In this document: positions 1 through 11,344 of the stretch, one piece after another
Position numbering within the stretch: position 1 is the stretch's first letter
Layout of the letters: each line of letters opens with the position of its first letter
Assembly: GCF_026914265.1 (NCBI RefSeq)
Contig: NC_069125.1
Location: 68,461,207 to 68,525,206, forward strand
Reading direction: 5' to 3'
Length of the DNA stretch: 64,000 nucleotides
Source: Mya arenaria
Taxonomy: Eukaryota > Mollusca > Bivalvia > Myida > Myidae
Program-made: the position numbers and the translations under genes
The notes under the pieces: generated by a model
Databases searched by the model: none
What the model was told of the DNA's origin: nothing
The model's input: only the letters and a program-made list of their open reading frames with translations

Positions 1-993
1 AATCAAGTTCCAATTGTTGCATCTTTCATAAATTGTTATCTTTGTTACAATTGTATATAAAATGATTAAATTATATACACATTTATTTATTTAAGTTATG
101 TAGAAAAACTGATCCATCCCAGGTAAGTGTTATCAGTTTGTAAAGCTTGTTTTTATCATTCGTTAGTTTAACTTATATCATAAGTGTCTGGGATTAATGG
201 TAAAGAACTGTTTTATTTAAAAAAAATCACATTACTATTTATATAAAGTGTCAAATCTGTCTTTTATGACAAACCAGTCAGTACATGTACAAATACAAAA
301 TGATCAATACATTACATGTCTTAAAATTAAGTAGTTTACAATTTCGTCAAGTGTAAAGAACAGGGTAACTTGCAGGGTTAAACATTTTTGGAAGAAAATG
401 ACAATTTAGTTAGTGTTAAAACTTTTCAAATAAAGATGTATGGTTGTGACCAATTATTACTGTATTTCCAATTGTACATTAGCTAGTTTATAAAAGGGAA
501 ACATCTTATTGATTAACATAAACATCTAGAGGTAATATAACTGATGTAACGTTAACTATATTTTTTATATTGTTTGGAAATTTTAAGTCTTTTTTTTTCA
601 GTTTTTAAGATTAACTTTAAGTTGCTTTTTGATAATTTAGGGCCTGAACAAACAATTCCACATACTTTGACTTAATTTTTGTAATAAAATATTTCAAAAA
701 AGTTTCAAAAAAGAAATTCCATGGATGTAGGTATAACAGTTACTTGATTTGTCCCTAAATCGGTCTACGTATAAGTTCTAAGAAATCCTTTGTACATGTC
801 AAGGTATATATCTAGTTCTACTTCACATTTTTTGTGATATTGAAAGGGAATTTAAGTAATAAACAAATACATCATGACAGAAACAGATACATGCTCATTT
901 TTCAATGTTGTGCAATGAAGAAGAATGCAATCAATGCAGGACACATGAGGACAAATGTTAAAACCAACAGACTTATTCTAAATTGTTTAGCCC
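1..993. other. AT-rich flank, no gene recognised
   Basis: AT-rich sequence with no recognisable exon or domain. SNAP29, on the minus strand to the right, should continue leftwards through here or beyond the window. I could not find a convincing second SNAP29 exon. Confidence 0.5.
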
Positions 994-1219
994 GTAAAGC
1001 TGCACTCTCAAAGATGGGACGTTTTGACAACTTTTTTATTTTTTGTCTTGAAACCAATTTTTGCGAAAATGCATGGAAACCAATTATATAAGACTGCTGA
1101 CAAAAAATTAGATTGCAGATTTTTATATTTAAGTTCAAAAATTGACATACTATGCCTTTTTCTTAAACCGTTAGTAACGGCTGTAAAAATGGTATATCTG
1201 TGAGAGTGCAGCTTTAAAG
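994..1219. mobile_element. Foldback MITE, copy 1
   Basis: A short non-autonomous element with inverted ends. It begins near TAAAGCTGCACTCTCA and ends with TGAGAGTGCAGCTTTAAAG. The interior shares long stretches with the copy at 26187-26541, including ATATAAGACTGCTGACAAAA, TTGGTTTCCATG and the TTAAACCGTTAG-like centre. It has no coding capacity. The left end has drifted more than the right. The superfamily is not assigned because no clear target duplication is visible. Confidence 0.75.
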
Positions 1220-1917
1220 CCTTGCTCCAATTCGATGTCATATATAAATATTTTATGCAGGGTTCTTGATAAGATAGGGACATTTTGAAAACAAGCACAT
1301 CATTTCCTGCATTCATCGCCATTCTGATTACACATAGTTTACAGTTAAATCTTACATAAAAAGGGCATCCAATGATCATATTATACAACTGATACAATTT
1401 TAAATTAGACCTGTCAATCTTTCCCTTTTCATGTTTTTGACATTGTTCAGCTTGTTGTCTCATTGAGACGAATGCATCTCTCTAAATTTGGCCATTAACT
1501 ATATAAGAGCGTCTGTATGATTCTTACATATGTGACTTAATACAGACAACGTCAAAAAGATATGGTGATTATTATAAAAACATTATTTGATAAATAAAAC
1601 CAGTCAGCCGCTGCACATAAGGATGCAAAAGTATTTTTAAACAGCAAAAAAGGGTACTCTTATTTGCGTAATATTTCTTTATTTCTTTTATTTAGGTTAA
1701 CGCAAATTTGTTCAGACTCAAAAGCCATTTGAACTGTTCATTTCTTGGGTGAGAGCTGGTTCTTAATGAGAACCCTGTTTATAGCTGTTGTTTTAATGCT
1801 TGATGTCAACCCTTCCAATGTGAGAAGAAACTCAAATTAATATATTTGGATTGGAATTATGGGTGTGACAAGCAAATATCCAATTTGTCCCTCTCTCTGC
1901 AGACATATTATGATATA
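1220..1917. other. Spacer without recognised features
   Basis: AT-rich sequence between two TIR elements. I see no exon, RNA gene or strong repeat here. Confidence 0.5.
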
Positions 1918-2623
1918 CAATTGAACACCGTTAATCCGAATTCGTAGGGACCCCCAAAATATATTTCGGAATAGCGATATTTCGGATCAACAAATTTCAG
2001 AAAATGACAGCATGACAGCGTTCGCAAATTATAGACGATGTGAATACTAAGTCGTGAAGATTGTAATGTTGGTTACACGTTACCAATACGATACATTCGG
2101 TATGAGTGATATTTGTCGTATACAAAAATATTTGTCGATTTATTGCTTTATAAATGACATATAATTCGTTATTATCCTTCTTTATTAAATCGGACCTGAT
2201 GAGGCATTTCTGAATGATATTCAGATTGTGTTACTCAGCAATTATATACACACTATATCACCCAAATGAATCGCTCATTTTTGGAAATCAATGTTTTTAA
2301 CATACGCGTGCTCAATGTCATTCTTTAACAAGCACTAATTCTGCTCCATTGTCACATCAAGCCGATGCCTGAGTGCATTTGAAGTATGGTGTGCAAAACT
2401 ATGACATGATCCAGTTCGAAATAAGAATTGATATATAGGTGTGAAATACCAAATTGGGACTGTAATTTTTACCTCGAAATAGCAATTATTTCAGACTAGT
2501 GATTTAAGAATAAAGATTAAAAATTTAGTTAAACAAAGAAGGAGTAAAATCTGGACCAAAATAATAATCTCCAAATAGCGATAATTTCGGATAAACGGTG
2601 TTCGGAATAGCGGTGTTCAACTG
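1918..2623. mobile_element. pogo/Tigger-like non-autonomous DNA element
   Basis: The 706-bp element is bounded by CAATTGAACACCG on the left and CGGTGTTCAACTG on the right, which are inverted copies with one mismatch. It is flanked by the dinucleotide TA on both sides (1916-1917 and 2624-2625), the target duplication of Tc1/mariner-pogo elements. Subterminal words such as ATTTCGGAATAGCGAT and ATAGCGATAATTTCGG repeat in inverted form, as is usual for Tigger-like ends. The interior is non-coding, so it depends on a transposase in trans. Confidence 0.7.
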
Positions 2624-3233
2624 TACTTTTTGATTTTTTTAACATTTTTAGTAATTGTAACATGTAGTGCACTACAATTATAAAAATAATATTGACATAG
2701 ATAGGGGATACCGCCACATACCCACCCCATAAGTCAGCCCTGACAAGCCTTCGGAAAATCATGGCGAAAACTCTGAGTTCAAGCATTGGGAATGAGGCTC
2801 AAACTTTGGCTTCAAAATCGATCAGAAAATTAAAATGAACTCTTAATTCAGTTAAATGTTTATGTCCCTGCTAGGGTTGCAAGATCAAGTGATGATGAAT
2901 ATTGAATGTGTTTCGTTTCACAGTTGGCTATAAATAGACATGACAATCACTACTATCCTCACAGTCAAACAAACATTTTATTGAGATATCATAAAAATAG
3001 TAATAATCTGATGGTCTGCCACTATTGTTATGATTCCAGCCGTAACCCCAACCAATCCTTATTGGCAAAAGAAGGGTAAAAAATTGAAAAGAAATATATA
3101 AATTTTCAAAACTTAAGTATAAAAGAAATATTGAATTTTAAACAAGAATGTTAATCAATTCGGGTGACAAACACATTTTAAACCATTCACATTATAGAAT
3201 TAATGTGTTTCAATGGTAATATCTTAAAACTAC
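2624..3233. other. SNAP29 first intron (part)
   Basis: On the minus strand this follows the SNAP29 exon 1 donor at 3233-3232. It is AT-rich and no second exon was recognised in it. Confidence 0.5.
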
Positions 3234-3455
3234 CTCTGCAGTAGCGACACCCATTCGTTCTGATTCATCAATACTTGCGAGAGCCCTCCTCGTACTCTCG
3301 AGCTGTCGTGCCTCAGAATCCTCGATTTCTTGCATCATCCGCTGGATCTGTTCTTCTTGTGACAACTTCTCGCGGCTGGGACGGTTATGTTTATTTCTAT
3401 AACCGTCTTCATCTTCGTCGAAAGGATTAGAACTCGTATAAACTGAGTTTGACAT
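3234..3455 (-). CDS. SNAP29: SNAP29 (synaptosomal-associated protein 29), first coding exon, partial
   Basis: This exon encodes about 74 residues, starting at the ATG at 3455 and ending at a GTAGTT donor after codon GAG. The N-terminus has the NPF motif followed by an acidic run (NPFDEDED), as in animal SNAP29, where NPF binds EH-domain proteins. A charged helix follows, then RRALASIDESERMGVATAE, which matches the start of the Qb SNARE helix (human SNAP29 has SLALMYESEKVGVASSE there). SNAP29 lacks the palmitoylated cysteines of SNAP25 and acts in trafficking and autophagosome-lysosome fusion. The rest of the protein (linker and Qc SNARE) must lie in exons left of the window or unrecognised in 1-3233. 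The region just upstream (3506-3564) carries one arm of an inverted 59-bp duplication. Confidence 0.85.
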
Positions 3456-3505
3456 GTCAATACTGTTCTGTTCTGTTCCTGTTTTGGTTTGTTACCTCCT
3501 TTTTG

Positions 3506-3564
3506 AAGAGGTCGACGTTATATTCTATACACGCTCACAGTCTGACCATTGGAATCTATCACCC
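3506..3564 (-). repeat. Inverted 59-bp duplicate, left arm
   Basis: The reverse complement of this stretch matches 8743-8802 at nearly every position, including GAGCGTGTATAGAATATAAC and CGTCGACCT. It lies about 50 bp upstream of the SNAP29 start, probably in the promoter or 5' UTR. Confidence 0.8.
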
Positions 3565-3705
3565 TTAAATTTTTCCGTAAAGTAAACCATGAAACTGTTG
3601 ACTGCGACCATTTCAACTAGTTTTATTTCCGGATAGCCCTTAAAGCTCCCGTTTTAGTATAATAACTCTTTTAAGGATTATAACTTGGACTTCCAATATG
3701 TCGAC

Positions 3706-6651
3706 ATGGATAAACAGCCTCAAGTCAACTTTGTAAGTGCTCCGTCACCATGACGTGTCGCTGTGGTACGAAAGGATTGGGATCAAGTATGCTAACAGTA
3801 AATAAAAGTTTGGTGAGGATTGGACAAACAGTTTTCAAGAATTAGATCGGAAACAATCTTCGGGACGTATTTTTCAAGTCTTTTTTTGCAAATAAAGGGC
3901 CGTAACTCCTAAATGACAAAAGCGATTTCCATGGCTATCGAACTTGATCAAGATATTATGGTCACAATCATGTATGTAAAGTTTGGTGAGGATTGGACAC
4001 ATACTTTTCAAGAATTAGATTGGAAACATATATTTTTGAAGTATTTTTGGCAAAAAAGGGCCGTAACTCCTAAATGACTAAAGCGATTTCCATGACTATC
4101 GAACTTGATCAAGATATTATGGTCACAAACATGTGTTTAAAGTTTGGTGAGGATTGGACAAACGGTTTTCAAGAATTAGATCGGAAACAATCTTCGGGAC
4201 GTACGTACGTACAAGGGCAACCCTATATGCCGCCACTTTGTGGGGGCATAAAGATATATATGATTTTACTTTGACGTTTGCAACATCAAAGACGAATATT
4301 TGAATGTTATTTTATGTATGTTTGGTTCATAATGGTACTTTGTCAAGTGTTTGTGGTTATAAATGACTGATGCATAACATTCTTAATGCAATGTCAGATT
4401 CTAATTGAGAGAATTGCTCCCATTTGTCCAAATTTTATTGTCATCAATTGTGGCAATGAAAGCAGATCAGATATCACAGTAAAGATTTTCCTTTTCTTTT
4501 TGTAATATATCTTCAAGAATATCAAAGACACTGGGAACTGAAAGGTTTTATCCAAGACTTACAGTCATAGTTGATAATGACAAAGTTATCAAGTATTGCA
4601 TTATTCAAATATAATTTCAGGTTATGCAGATTGTTGAGAGCAATATGATGAGGGAAGGCAGGAAAGAGTCTTATTGTCTGGTAATGTTAACAAGAAATGT
4701 TTAAAACACCTTCTTTGTTAATCATGATTTCCAATATGATATCATGTGTATTGTGATCCTAGAATTGGACTTTTTATGTCTCCCCCTCTCTGGGGGAGAC
4801 ATATTGTTTTTGCCCTGTCCGTCAGTCCGGTAGTCCGGTAGTCCGGTAGTCCGTCAGTCCGTCAGTCCGTCCGTACGTCACACTTCGTTTCCGATCGATA
4901 ACTGGAAAACCGCATGACCTAGGATCACCAAACTTGGTAGGGAGGTTGGTCATGAGGTGTAGAAGATCCCTATTGTTTTTGGGGTCACTAGGTCAAAGGT
5001 CAAGGTCGCGGCGACCCCCAATGTAAAAAACATTTCCGCTCAATATCTTGACAATGGTTTGACCTAGGTTCACCAAACTTGGTAGGGAGGTTGGTCATGA
5101 GGTGTAGAAGATCCCTATTGTTTTTGGGGTCACTAGGTCAAAGGTCAAGGTCGCGGCGACCCCCAATGTAAAAAACATTTCCGCTCAATATCTTGAGAAT
5201 GGTTTGACCTAGGTTCACCAAACTTGGTAGGGAGGTTGGTCGTGAGGTGTAGAGGATCCCTATTGTTTTTGGGGTCACTAGGTCAAAGGTCAAGGTCGCG
5301 GCGACCCCCAATGTAAAAAACATTTCCGCTCAATATCTTGAGAATGGTTTGACCTAGGTTCACCAAACTTGGTAGGGAGGTTGGTCGTGAGGTGTAGAGG
5401 ATCCCAATTGTTTTTGGGGTCACTAGGTCAAAGGTCAAGGTCGCGGCGACCCCCAATGTAAAAAATATTTCCGCTCAATATCTTGAGAATGGTTTGACCT
5501 AGGTTCACCAAACTTGGTAGGGAGGTTGGTCGTGAGGTGTAGAGGATCCCAATTGTTTTTGGGGTCACTAGGTCAAAGGTCAAGGTCGCGGCGACCCCCA
5601 ATGTAAAAAACATTTCCGCTCAATATCTTGAGAATGGTTTGACCTAGGTTCACCAAACTTGGTAGGGAGGTTGGTCGTGAGGTGTAGAGGATCCCTATTG
5701 TTTTTGGGGTCACTAGGTCAAAGGTCAAGGTCGCGGCGACCCCCAATATAAAAAACATTTCTGCTCAAAATCTTGAGAACGGTTTGACCTAGGTTCACCA
5801 AACTTGGTAGGGAGGTTGGTCATGAGGTGTAGAAGATCCCTATTGTTTTTGGGGTCACTAGGTCAAAGGTCAAGGTCGCGGCGACCCCCAATGTAAAAAA
5901 CATTTCCGCTCAATATCTTGAGAATGGTTTGACCTAGGTTCACCAAACTTGGTAGGGAGGTTGATCATGAGGTTTAGAAAACTCCTATATTTTGGGGGGT
6001 CACAAGGTCAAAGGTCAACGTCGCTGTGACCTCTAATGTAAAAAAATATTTCCGTGCAATATCAGGAGAATGCTTTGATCTAGGTTCACCAAACTTTGAA
6101 GTGAGGTTGGTCATGATGTCTAGTTGATTTTGCAATCAGTTGGTCAAAGGTCAAGGTCACTGACCTTGAGGTGAAGAACCGGTTTCTGCTCAATAACTCA
6201 AGAACGTTTACACCCAGGAACTTCATACTTGGTATGCCAGTTAGTCATGACTAGTTGATGGCCCCTATTGATTTTGGGATCCATCATTGATTATTTCTCA
6301 CCTACGACCACACAATGGGGGAGACATGCGCTTTTTCGAAAAAGCAATCTCTAGTTTCTTTATTGGATTTTAGGAATATTTAACTTTTTCAGACTTTGAA
6401 ATAATATCATGACAGTAAAGCAAACCACAAAGTATGTTTTAATATATTTTGCCTAATACTATCGTACAGGCCATCCATATAGCATACTTTTGTTGTAAAA
6501 AAACTTCTTAATATTTGCACAATAGGTTTTAAGACTTTGATTTTTTGAAGGTGATCAACAAAAGAAAGATTTTCATAGAATTTTCTTTTATATTATGATT
6601 TAATTGCAGTATGTACTCATGGCAAAATGGTGTTCGAGAGGTGGCGAATAA
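3706..6651 (+). CDS. Possible small three-exon gene divergent from SNAP29
   Basis: Three segments with consensus borders are phase-compatible. 3706-3732 encodes MDKQPQVNF, then a GTAAGT donor. 4621-4680 runs from a TTTCAG acceptor to a GTAATG donor and encodes 20 residues beginning VMQIVESNMM. 6610-6651 follows TTGCAG and encodes YVLMAKWCSRGGE and a stop. The middle exon is open in only one frame, which is the one required. The result is a 42-residue basic peptide I cannot assign to a family. It starts 250 bp from the SNAP29 start on the other strand, so a shared promoter is plausible. Both introns hold repeat elements. Short open exons arise by chance, so this is a weak call. A further acceptor-like site near 7049 could be untranslated sequence. 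Confidence 0.28.
3780..4253. repeat. Tandem-unit element, about 160-172 bp period
   Basis: About 2.5 imperfect copies of a unit containing AAGTTTGGTGAGGATTGGAC (starting near 3806, 3980 and 4141) and GGGCCGTAACTCCTAAATGA. The block ends with ACGTACGTACGTAC and CGCCACTTTGTGGGGGCAT. This looks like a dispersed non-autonomous element with internal tandem units. No coding capacity is credible. Confidence 0.7.
4776..6357. mobile_element. Palindrome-ended element with 145-bp internal tandem repeats
   Basis: The left end is a perfect hairpin, ATGTCTCCCCC-TCTCT-GGGGGAGACAT (4776-4802), followed by a CCGTCAGTCCGTAGTCCG-type degenerate run. Then come about seven nearly identical 145-bp units: GGTCACTAGGTCAAAGGTCA recurs at about 4984, 5129, 5274, 5419, 5564, 5709 and 5854. 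After diverged half units the right end repeats GGGGGAGACAT and carries the palindrome CGCTTTTTCGAAAAAGC. The architecture (structured ends, core of tandem units) fits a non-autonomous mobile element whose core expands. Antisense open frames of 61 codons in the units are repeat artefacts. Confidence 0.75.
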
Positions 6652-7892
6652 GGATTTGCTTGCAGCATTGAAGAACGATATATGTATGTTGTATTTGTTT
6701 TCTTCTAAATATGTGAATACTGTGTTAAACTTTAAATCTTGCCATGAAATAAGTATCATGTATTCCAATTTCAATTTGTTTAAATCTTGCCATGAAATAA
6801 GTATCATGTATTCCAATTTCAATTTGCCAGTATTACTATATCATAATCCTAAAAGATCCTCTACAACTAAACTTTATGCAAAAATGTTGTTTATACATTT
6901 GAAATTCTTGTAATTTCCTGCTAACAGCATTTATTCCTGTATTGCATATAATCTGATAAATGCCCAAGATTGCCAAAAAATTGCTAACTGCTGATCTTTG
7001 ATAAATGGGGATGCTTTTAATCTATATCTTTATTATTTATATTTCAGGCAAAGAACAGAAAGAAATGTCCTCTTAACATAGAAAGTAAAGAAATAATGAA
7101 GATCACACTACAGTTGACAATCTGGATGGGTTTCCTTTGTTATTTGAACATGATTTATTTTAACTTACATAACAAGTATGCACTACAATAATGAATATCT
7201 ATATTAATAGTAATGATATTCCATTAAACATGGATATGGAAAAGATATTCTTTGACAATGCAAGATAAGATAAATCCAGACATAGTCAGAGTCTTCAGTT
7301 AACTTGGATGTGTTCCATTTGTTTCATCCACAAACTTGAAATTTGTCTTGTAACTACGTGTATTTTTATGAGGTTAAGTGGTGAGTAATCAACCTTTATC
7401 ATAACATTTTCTTATTTGGGGATAGTATGTATTTATGTTGACACTATGTGTACCTTCATTCTCTTCATTTTTCTGTACAAAACAAGACCAAATGTGTCAT
7501 TTTAGTTTAACCATTTTAAACTGTATTTATTATACTCTTCATTGAATAGCCATTCGTATATTATCAAACATTTTAACAAATTTAAATGTGTTGTTATTTT
7601 GATTATATTGTATTGGTGTCATAGGGTACATGTACATGTCCATTCCTAGCCTTCAAGAAAAAACAGATATATTCTTTGTTGTAAAATGTGTTCTTTATGC
7701 ATATACATATAGAGTGGCTACAGAGAGCTCAACATTTTTCTTACAAAATATCTAAGGGTTTCCCTGCATGTGATTGCTACATTCAGTGTACCTCATGTTA
7801 TATAATACATTGTATATGATCAATAAAACAGATTAAGAACCAAAGCTGTTGCTAAATACTTTTTAAAAGCTGTATATGTACAAGACAATACT
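6652..7892. other. AT-rich sequence, possible 3' UTR of the small gene
   Basis: No recognisable coding exon. A 50-bp direct duplication containing AAATCTTGCCATGAAATAAG lies at about 6732-6825. An AATAAA hexamer occurs near 7822. Confidence 0.4.
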
Positions 7893-8592
7893 GAGACTGT
7901 ATAGACACCAATGTTTGTCCTAACTTGAAGATGTATAGATTCCAATGATTGCCTTGAGCTTAGGCTGTATAGATTCCAATGTTTGTCTTAAGCTGAGGCT
8001 GTATATATTCTAATGTTTGTCTTCAGTTGAGGCTGTATAGATTCCAATGTATGTCTTCAGTTGAGGCTGTAATAGATTCCAATGTTTGTCTTAAGCTGAG
8101 GCTGTATAGATTCTAATGTTTGTCTTCAGTTGAGGCTGTATATATTCTAATGTTTGCTTTCAGTTAAGGCTGTATAGATTCCAATGTTTGTCTTCAGTTG
8201 AGGCTGTATAGATTCTAATGTTTGTCTTCAGTTGAGGCTGTATAGATTCTAATGTTTGTCTTCAGTTGAGGCTGTATAACGTTCAATGTTTGTCCCTTCT
8301 TGATGCTGTATAGATTCTAATGTTTATCTTAAGTTGAGGCTGTATAGATTCCAATGTTTGTCTTAAGCTGAGGCTGTATAGATTCTAATGTTCGTCTTCA
8401 GTTGAGGCTGGATAGATACTAATGTTTGTCTTCAGTTGAGGCTGTATAACGTTCAATGTTTGTCCAGGCTGTACTGAATCCAAGATCTCTCAAATTTGAA
8501 ACTGTTTAGATTCCAATATCTGTCTTAATATGTTGGAGTTGAAAAGACTCCATTGTCTGTCCTACGGTGTAGCTGTTTAGATTCCTATGTCG
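7893..8592. repeat. 34-bp minisatellite
   Basis: About 18-20 imperfect copies of a 34-bp unit, consensus TGTATAGATTCYAATGTTTG followed by TCTTCAGTTGAGGC. Copies at both ends are more diverged. The core word TATAGATTCCA also appears in the 59-bp segment at 8743-8802, which may be a far-diverged unit. Confidence 0.9.
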
Positions 8593-8742
8593 AGCGAACT
8601 TGGAAACTGTGAGATATAATTGTTTATTTCCTTGCAAAGTATTTATTTTATTTAAAATTGTCATCTTTTGTCTTAATTATTATCTGAAATCTCAAAAAAT
8701 GTGGATACAGAATTTTTCATATATTTTACGACATTTCAATGG

Positions 8743-8802
8743 GGGTGTATAGATTCCAGTGGTCAGACCGTGAGCGTGTATAGAATATAACGTCGACCTT
8801 TT
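8743..8802 (+). repeat. Inverted 59-bp duplicate, right arm
   Basis: Matches the reverse complement of 3506-3564 with only a few differences over about 59 bp. It sits just past the 34-bp minisatellite. Confidence 0.8.
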
Positions 8803-11114
8803 GAAGAGCGCTTTCTTGCTAAGACACTGCCCAATATTGTCGGTTACGTACCACCTTTCCGGTGCATGACATCTTTGAGCATTTACAGATCTCAGTGCAC
8901 AGAAACAATGCTTTGGGTGCAGAATTATTTTTGTTATTGTTATTTGTCAATTTCTATACTTATTTTTGTCCGGAGCATTAATTGAAAAGCCTTGAGGTTT
9001 TTACTTCAGACTTCATGTACAGATATACATCATTGAGGAAAAGTGTAGTGCCCAAGAACCGCCGCATACTTCTTGCTGCAGTATTTCTTAGCTATTGCCG
9101 TTTGTAATGTTTTCAACTTATTTTTTTTTGTCCGGAGTAAAACTCATTGAGGAAAAGTGCAGTACATGACCCTGGCTGCAGATTTGTTTGGGCTACTGCC
9201 CTTCGTTTTTGTTCAGTGTTGGCCAACTGCAAAAATACGGTTCGTAAACAATTTACATCTTAATTCCCAATAGTTTTGACAGACAAGAAGGAAGTGGTAT
9301 TCGGATTATACCTGGGTGATATTGCATGCACATACTCTTTCATTTAAGCTCTTTCATTTACTGATGTATTAGTAAACCTGCCCGTCTTAATTGCCAGCAT
9401 ATTGCTAGCATTTGAGCGTTCTATATCTTGCGAGGGAATGTCGATTCTATTTCATGGATAGTTTCTAAGTATTTTTATCTGGTAAAAGCATGTTTCAATA
9501 AGGCACATGTTTTTACTTTAGGTGATTTATTGCATACCAGTTTTGACAATATGTATCTATAATTCTATTTTGGTGTGTAGTGTGTAGTTATCAGTATTTT
9601 CAACTCGCCGTATATCAGAAAAGCCGTGTTCATCAGAGTATTTTTTAACAGTGAGTGGCCATTTTTTTATGTTTCATGTATGGAATCGTCTGTTCGCAAG
9701 ACGGTTTATGTGTTTGAACCAAACTATCATCTCCTGGAGCAATTGTTTTCTTCCAATAATGATCTAATTTATTTTCCTATATATTAGCAAAGGAACTCTT
9801 CCAAGTTCGCTTTAAATAGTAATTAAGTTTGTTGATTTTTTACTCCGGGAAAAATGACATGAATCGTTTTATTTTCCGTGGCTGGATTCATACCACAAAT
9901 TTCTGAGCAGAAATTTAGTACAGAGCCCACTAAAACATCAAAAGTTTAAATTACTGATGAAAGAAAGTTCAGTGGTATTAATTACTTGATACAATTTATG
10001 GAGTGAAAAAGATGCACGCTGAGCAATTATATTTTGAAACCTATTGAAGATATCATTCTTAAACAATTAAGTTAACATATTCTATTGTATTTCTATAAAT
10101 GTGAAGGTCTATATGTGTTGCTCTTACATTTTCGAAGATTATGACTTAAGTCTTTGCTACTTTTATCTTTTATCCCCCCATATGCTGCAGTAATTTCTTA
10201 CGTCCTTCTACCAAGGAGATTTTGCAAAAAGTACCACATCATGGGCATAACATGGGGGAATAACTTTACGTCATCTAGAGATGTCACCACCGGTAGATTA
10301 CTCGTATAATTTATATTTATTAAGTCATTGATGAAAAACACAGGGTGTATATATACATATAGGCTAGAATAAACAAAACTAATTTGTTTTTGCCCCCTGT
10401 GGATGAAAAACACCGGGAGCTAGGGTTCCATGTTTTACAAAGAGATGTTTAAAGAAGGTGACATCGATGTTTGATATCTTACACACGACTTAACACAGCC
10501 ATCACTCGTTTTAAGATCATTAACAAAATGGTCCCTTATTTTTCATTTACCATCATGTGTCATACACATGTGTGGTGAATGCTGTTAAAATGCTGATAGT
10601 CAATGAAAGTTAAGAATAGTTTTTAGGCTGTAGGTCGCAGTTCTTCAGTTCTGCAAATCGAAATCAGGTATCATCAGACCTAATTTTTGACATGACATGT
10701 TAAAAAGAATTAATGTGCCGGAGTTAGAAAATGGGAGTAGCAATGCTGTGATTTATTTTTAACATTTTTGCGTATATTACTACTTTTTTGAGAATGTAAG
10801 CATTTCGTTGCTCGATGCGATCATTTCTGGTTGTTGTTTTTTTGAAGTGTGGTATTACAAGTATACCTGTAGTGATTAAAAACTCCTTGTGCGACAGGAA
10901 CCAACATTTATACAATATGTCCCACGGAGTCACCCGTCAGCATATACAAAGTTTTAAACCACGTATGCTTCTTTGTTCAATGTTGTCTGCGATGTTTCAA
11001 TAGAAGGACTTTTTTTACAAACTATTCCATACGACGCACAAACGCTGAGATGGACTAAATGTAATGCTTTATAATTAAGATATAATTATGTAATACATAG
11101 ATGGATGTAAATCT
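8803..11114. other. Spacer with a degenerate direct repeat, no gene recognised
   Basis: Between about 8880 and 9215, three degenerate copies carry the words TTTTTGTCCGGAG, CATTGAGGAAAAGTG and TGCTGCAG/TGGCTGCAG, so an old local duplication is present. Elsewhere I see no exon, RNA gene or element end. The short open frames have no domain signature. Confidence 0.5.
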
Positions 11115-11120
11115 TTTATT
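11115..11120 (-). promoter_or_regulatory. Polyadenylation signal of the minus-strand VWA-ChtBD2 gene
   Basis: AATAAA on the minus strand, about 225 nt after the stop codon at 11345-11347. It is the first clear hexamer in the expected direction. Confidence 0.5.
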
Positions 11121-11344
11121 CTTCAAAATTCTCCAAGTATGTCAATAAAACAACTTCATTAACACAAGTGAAATAAGCACAATGTTTGTCGTGTATGTTA
11201 TCTTTCAAATGTATGAATAAGTGCACCTTAAAAATGTCACATACGGAGACGTCAGCATAGTTCTGGTTTCATCTTGGCACGTACAAATCATCTAGATATA
11301 CAGATTTCACACAGTACAGTATTGCGTATATATGTGGTTCAGGA

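Noticed and set aside
5138-5758. Repeated 61-codon minus-strand frames
   Set aside because: They recur every 145 bp as part of the tandem units; no family match.
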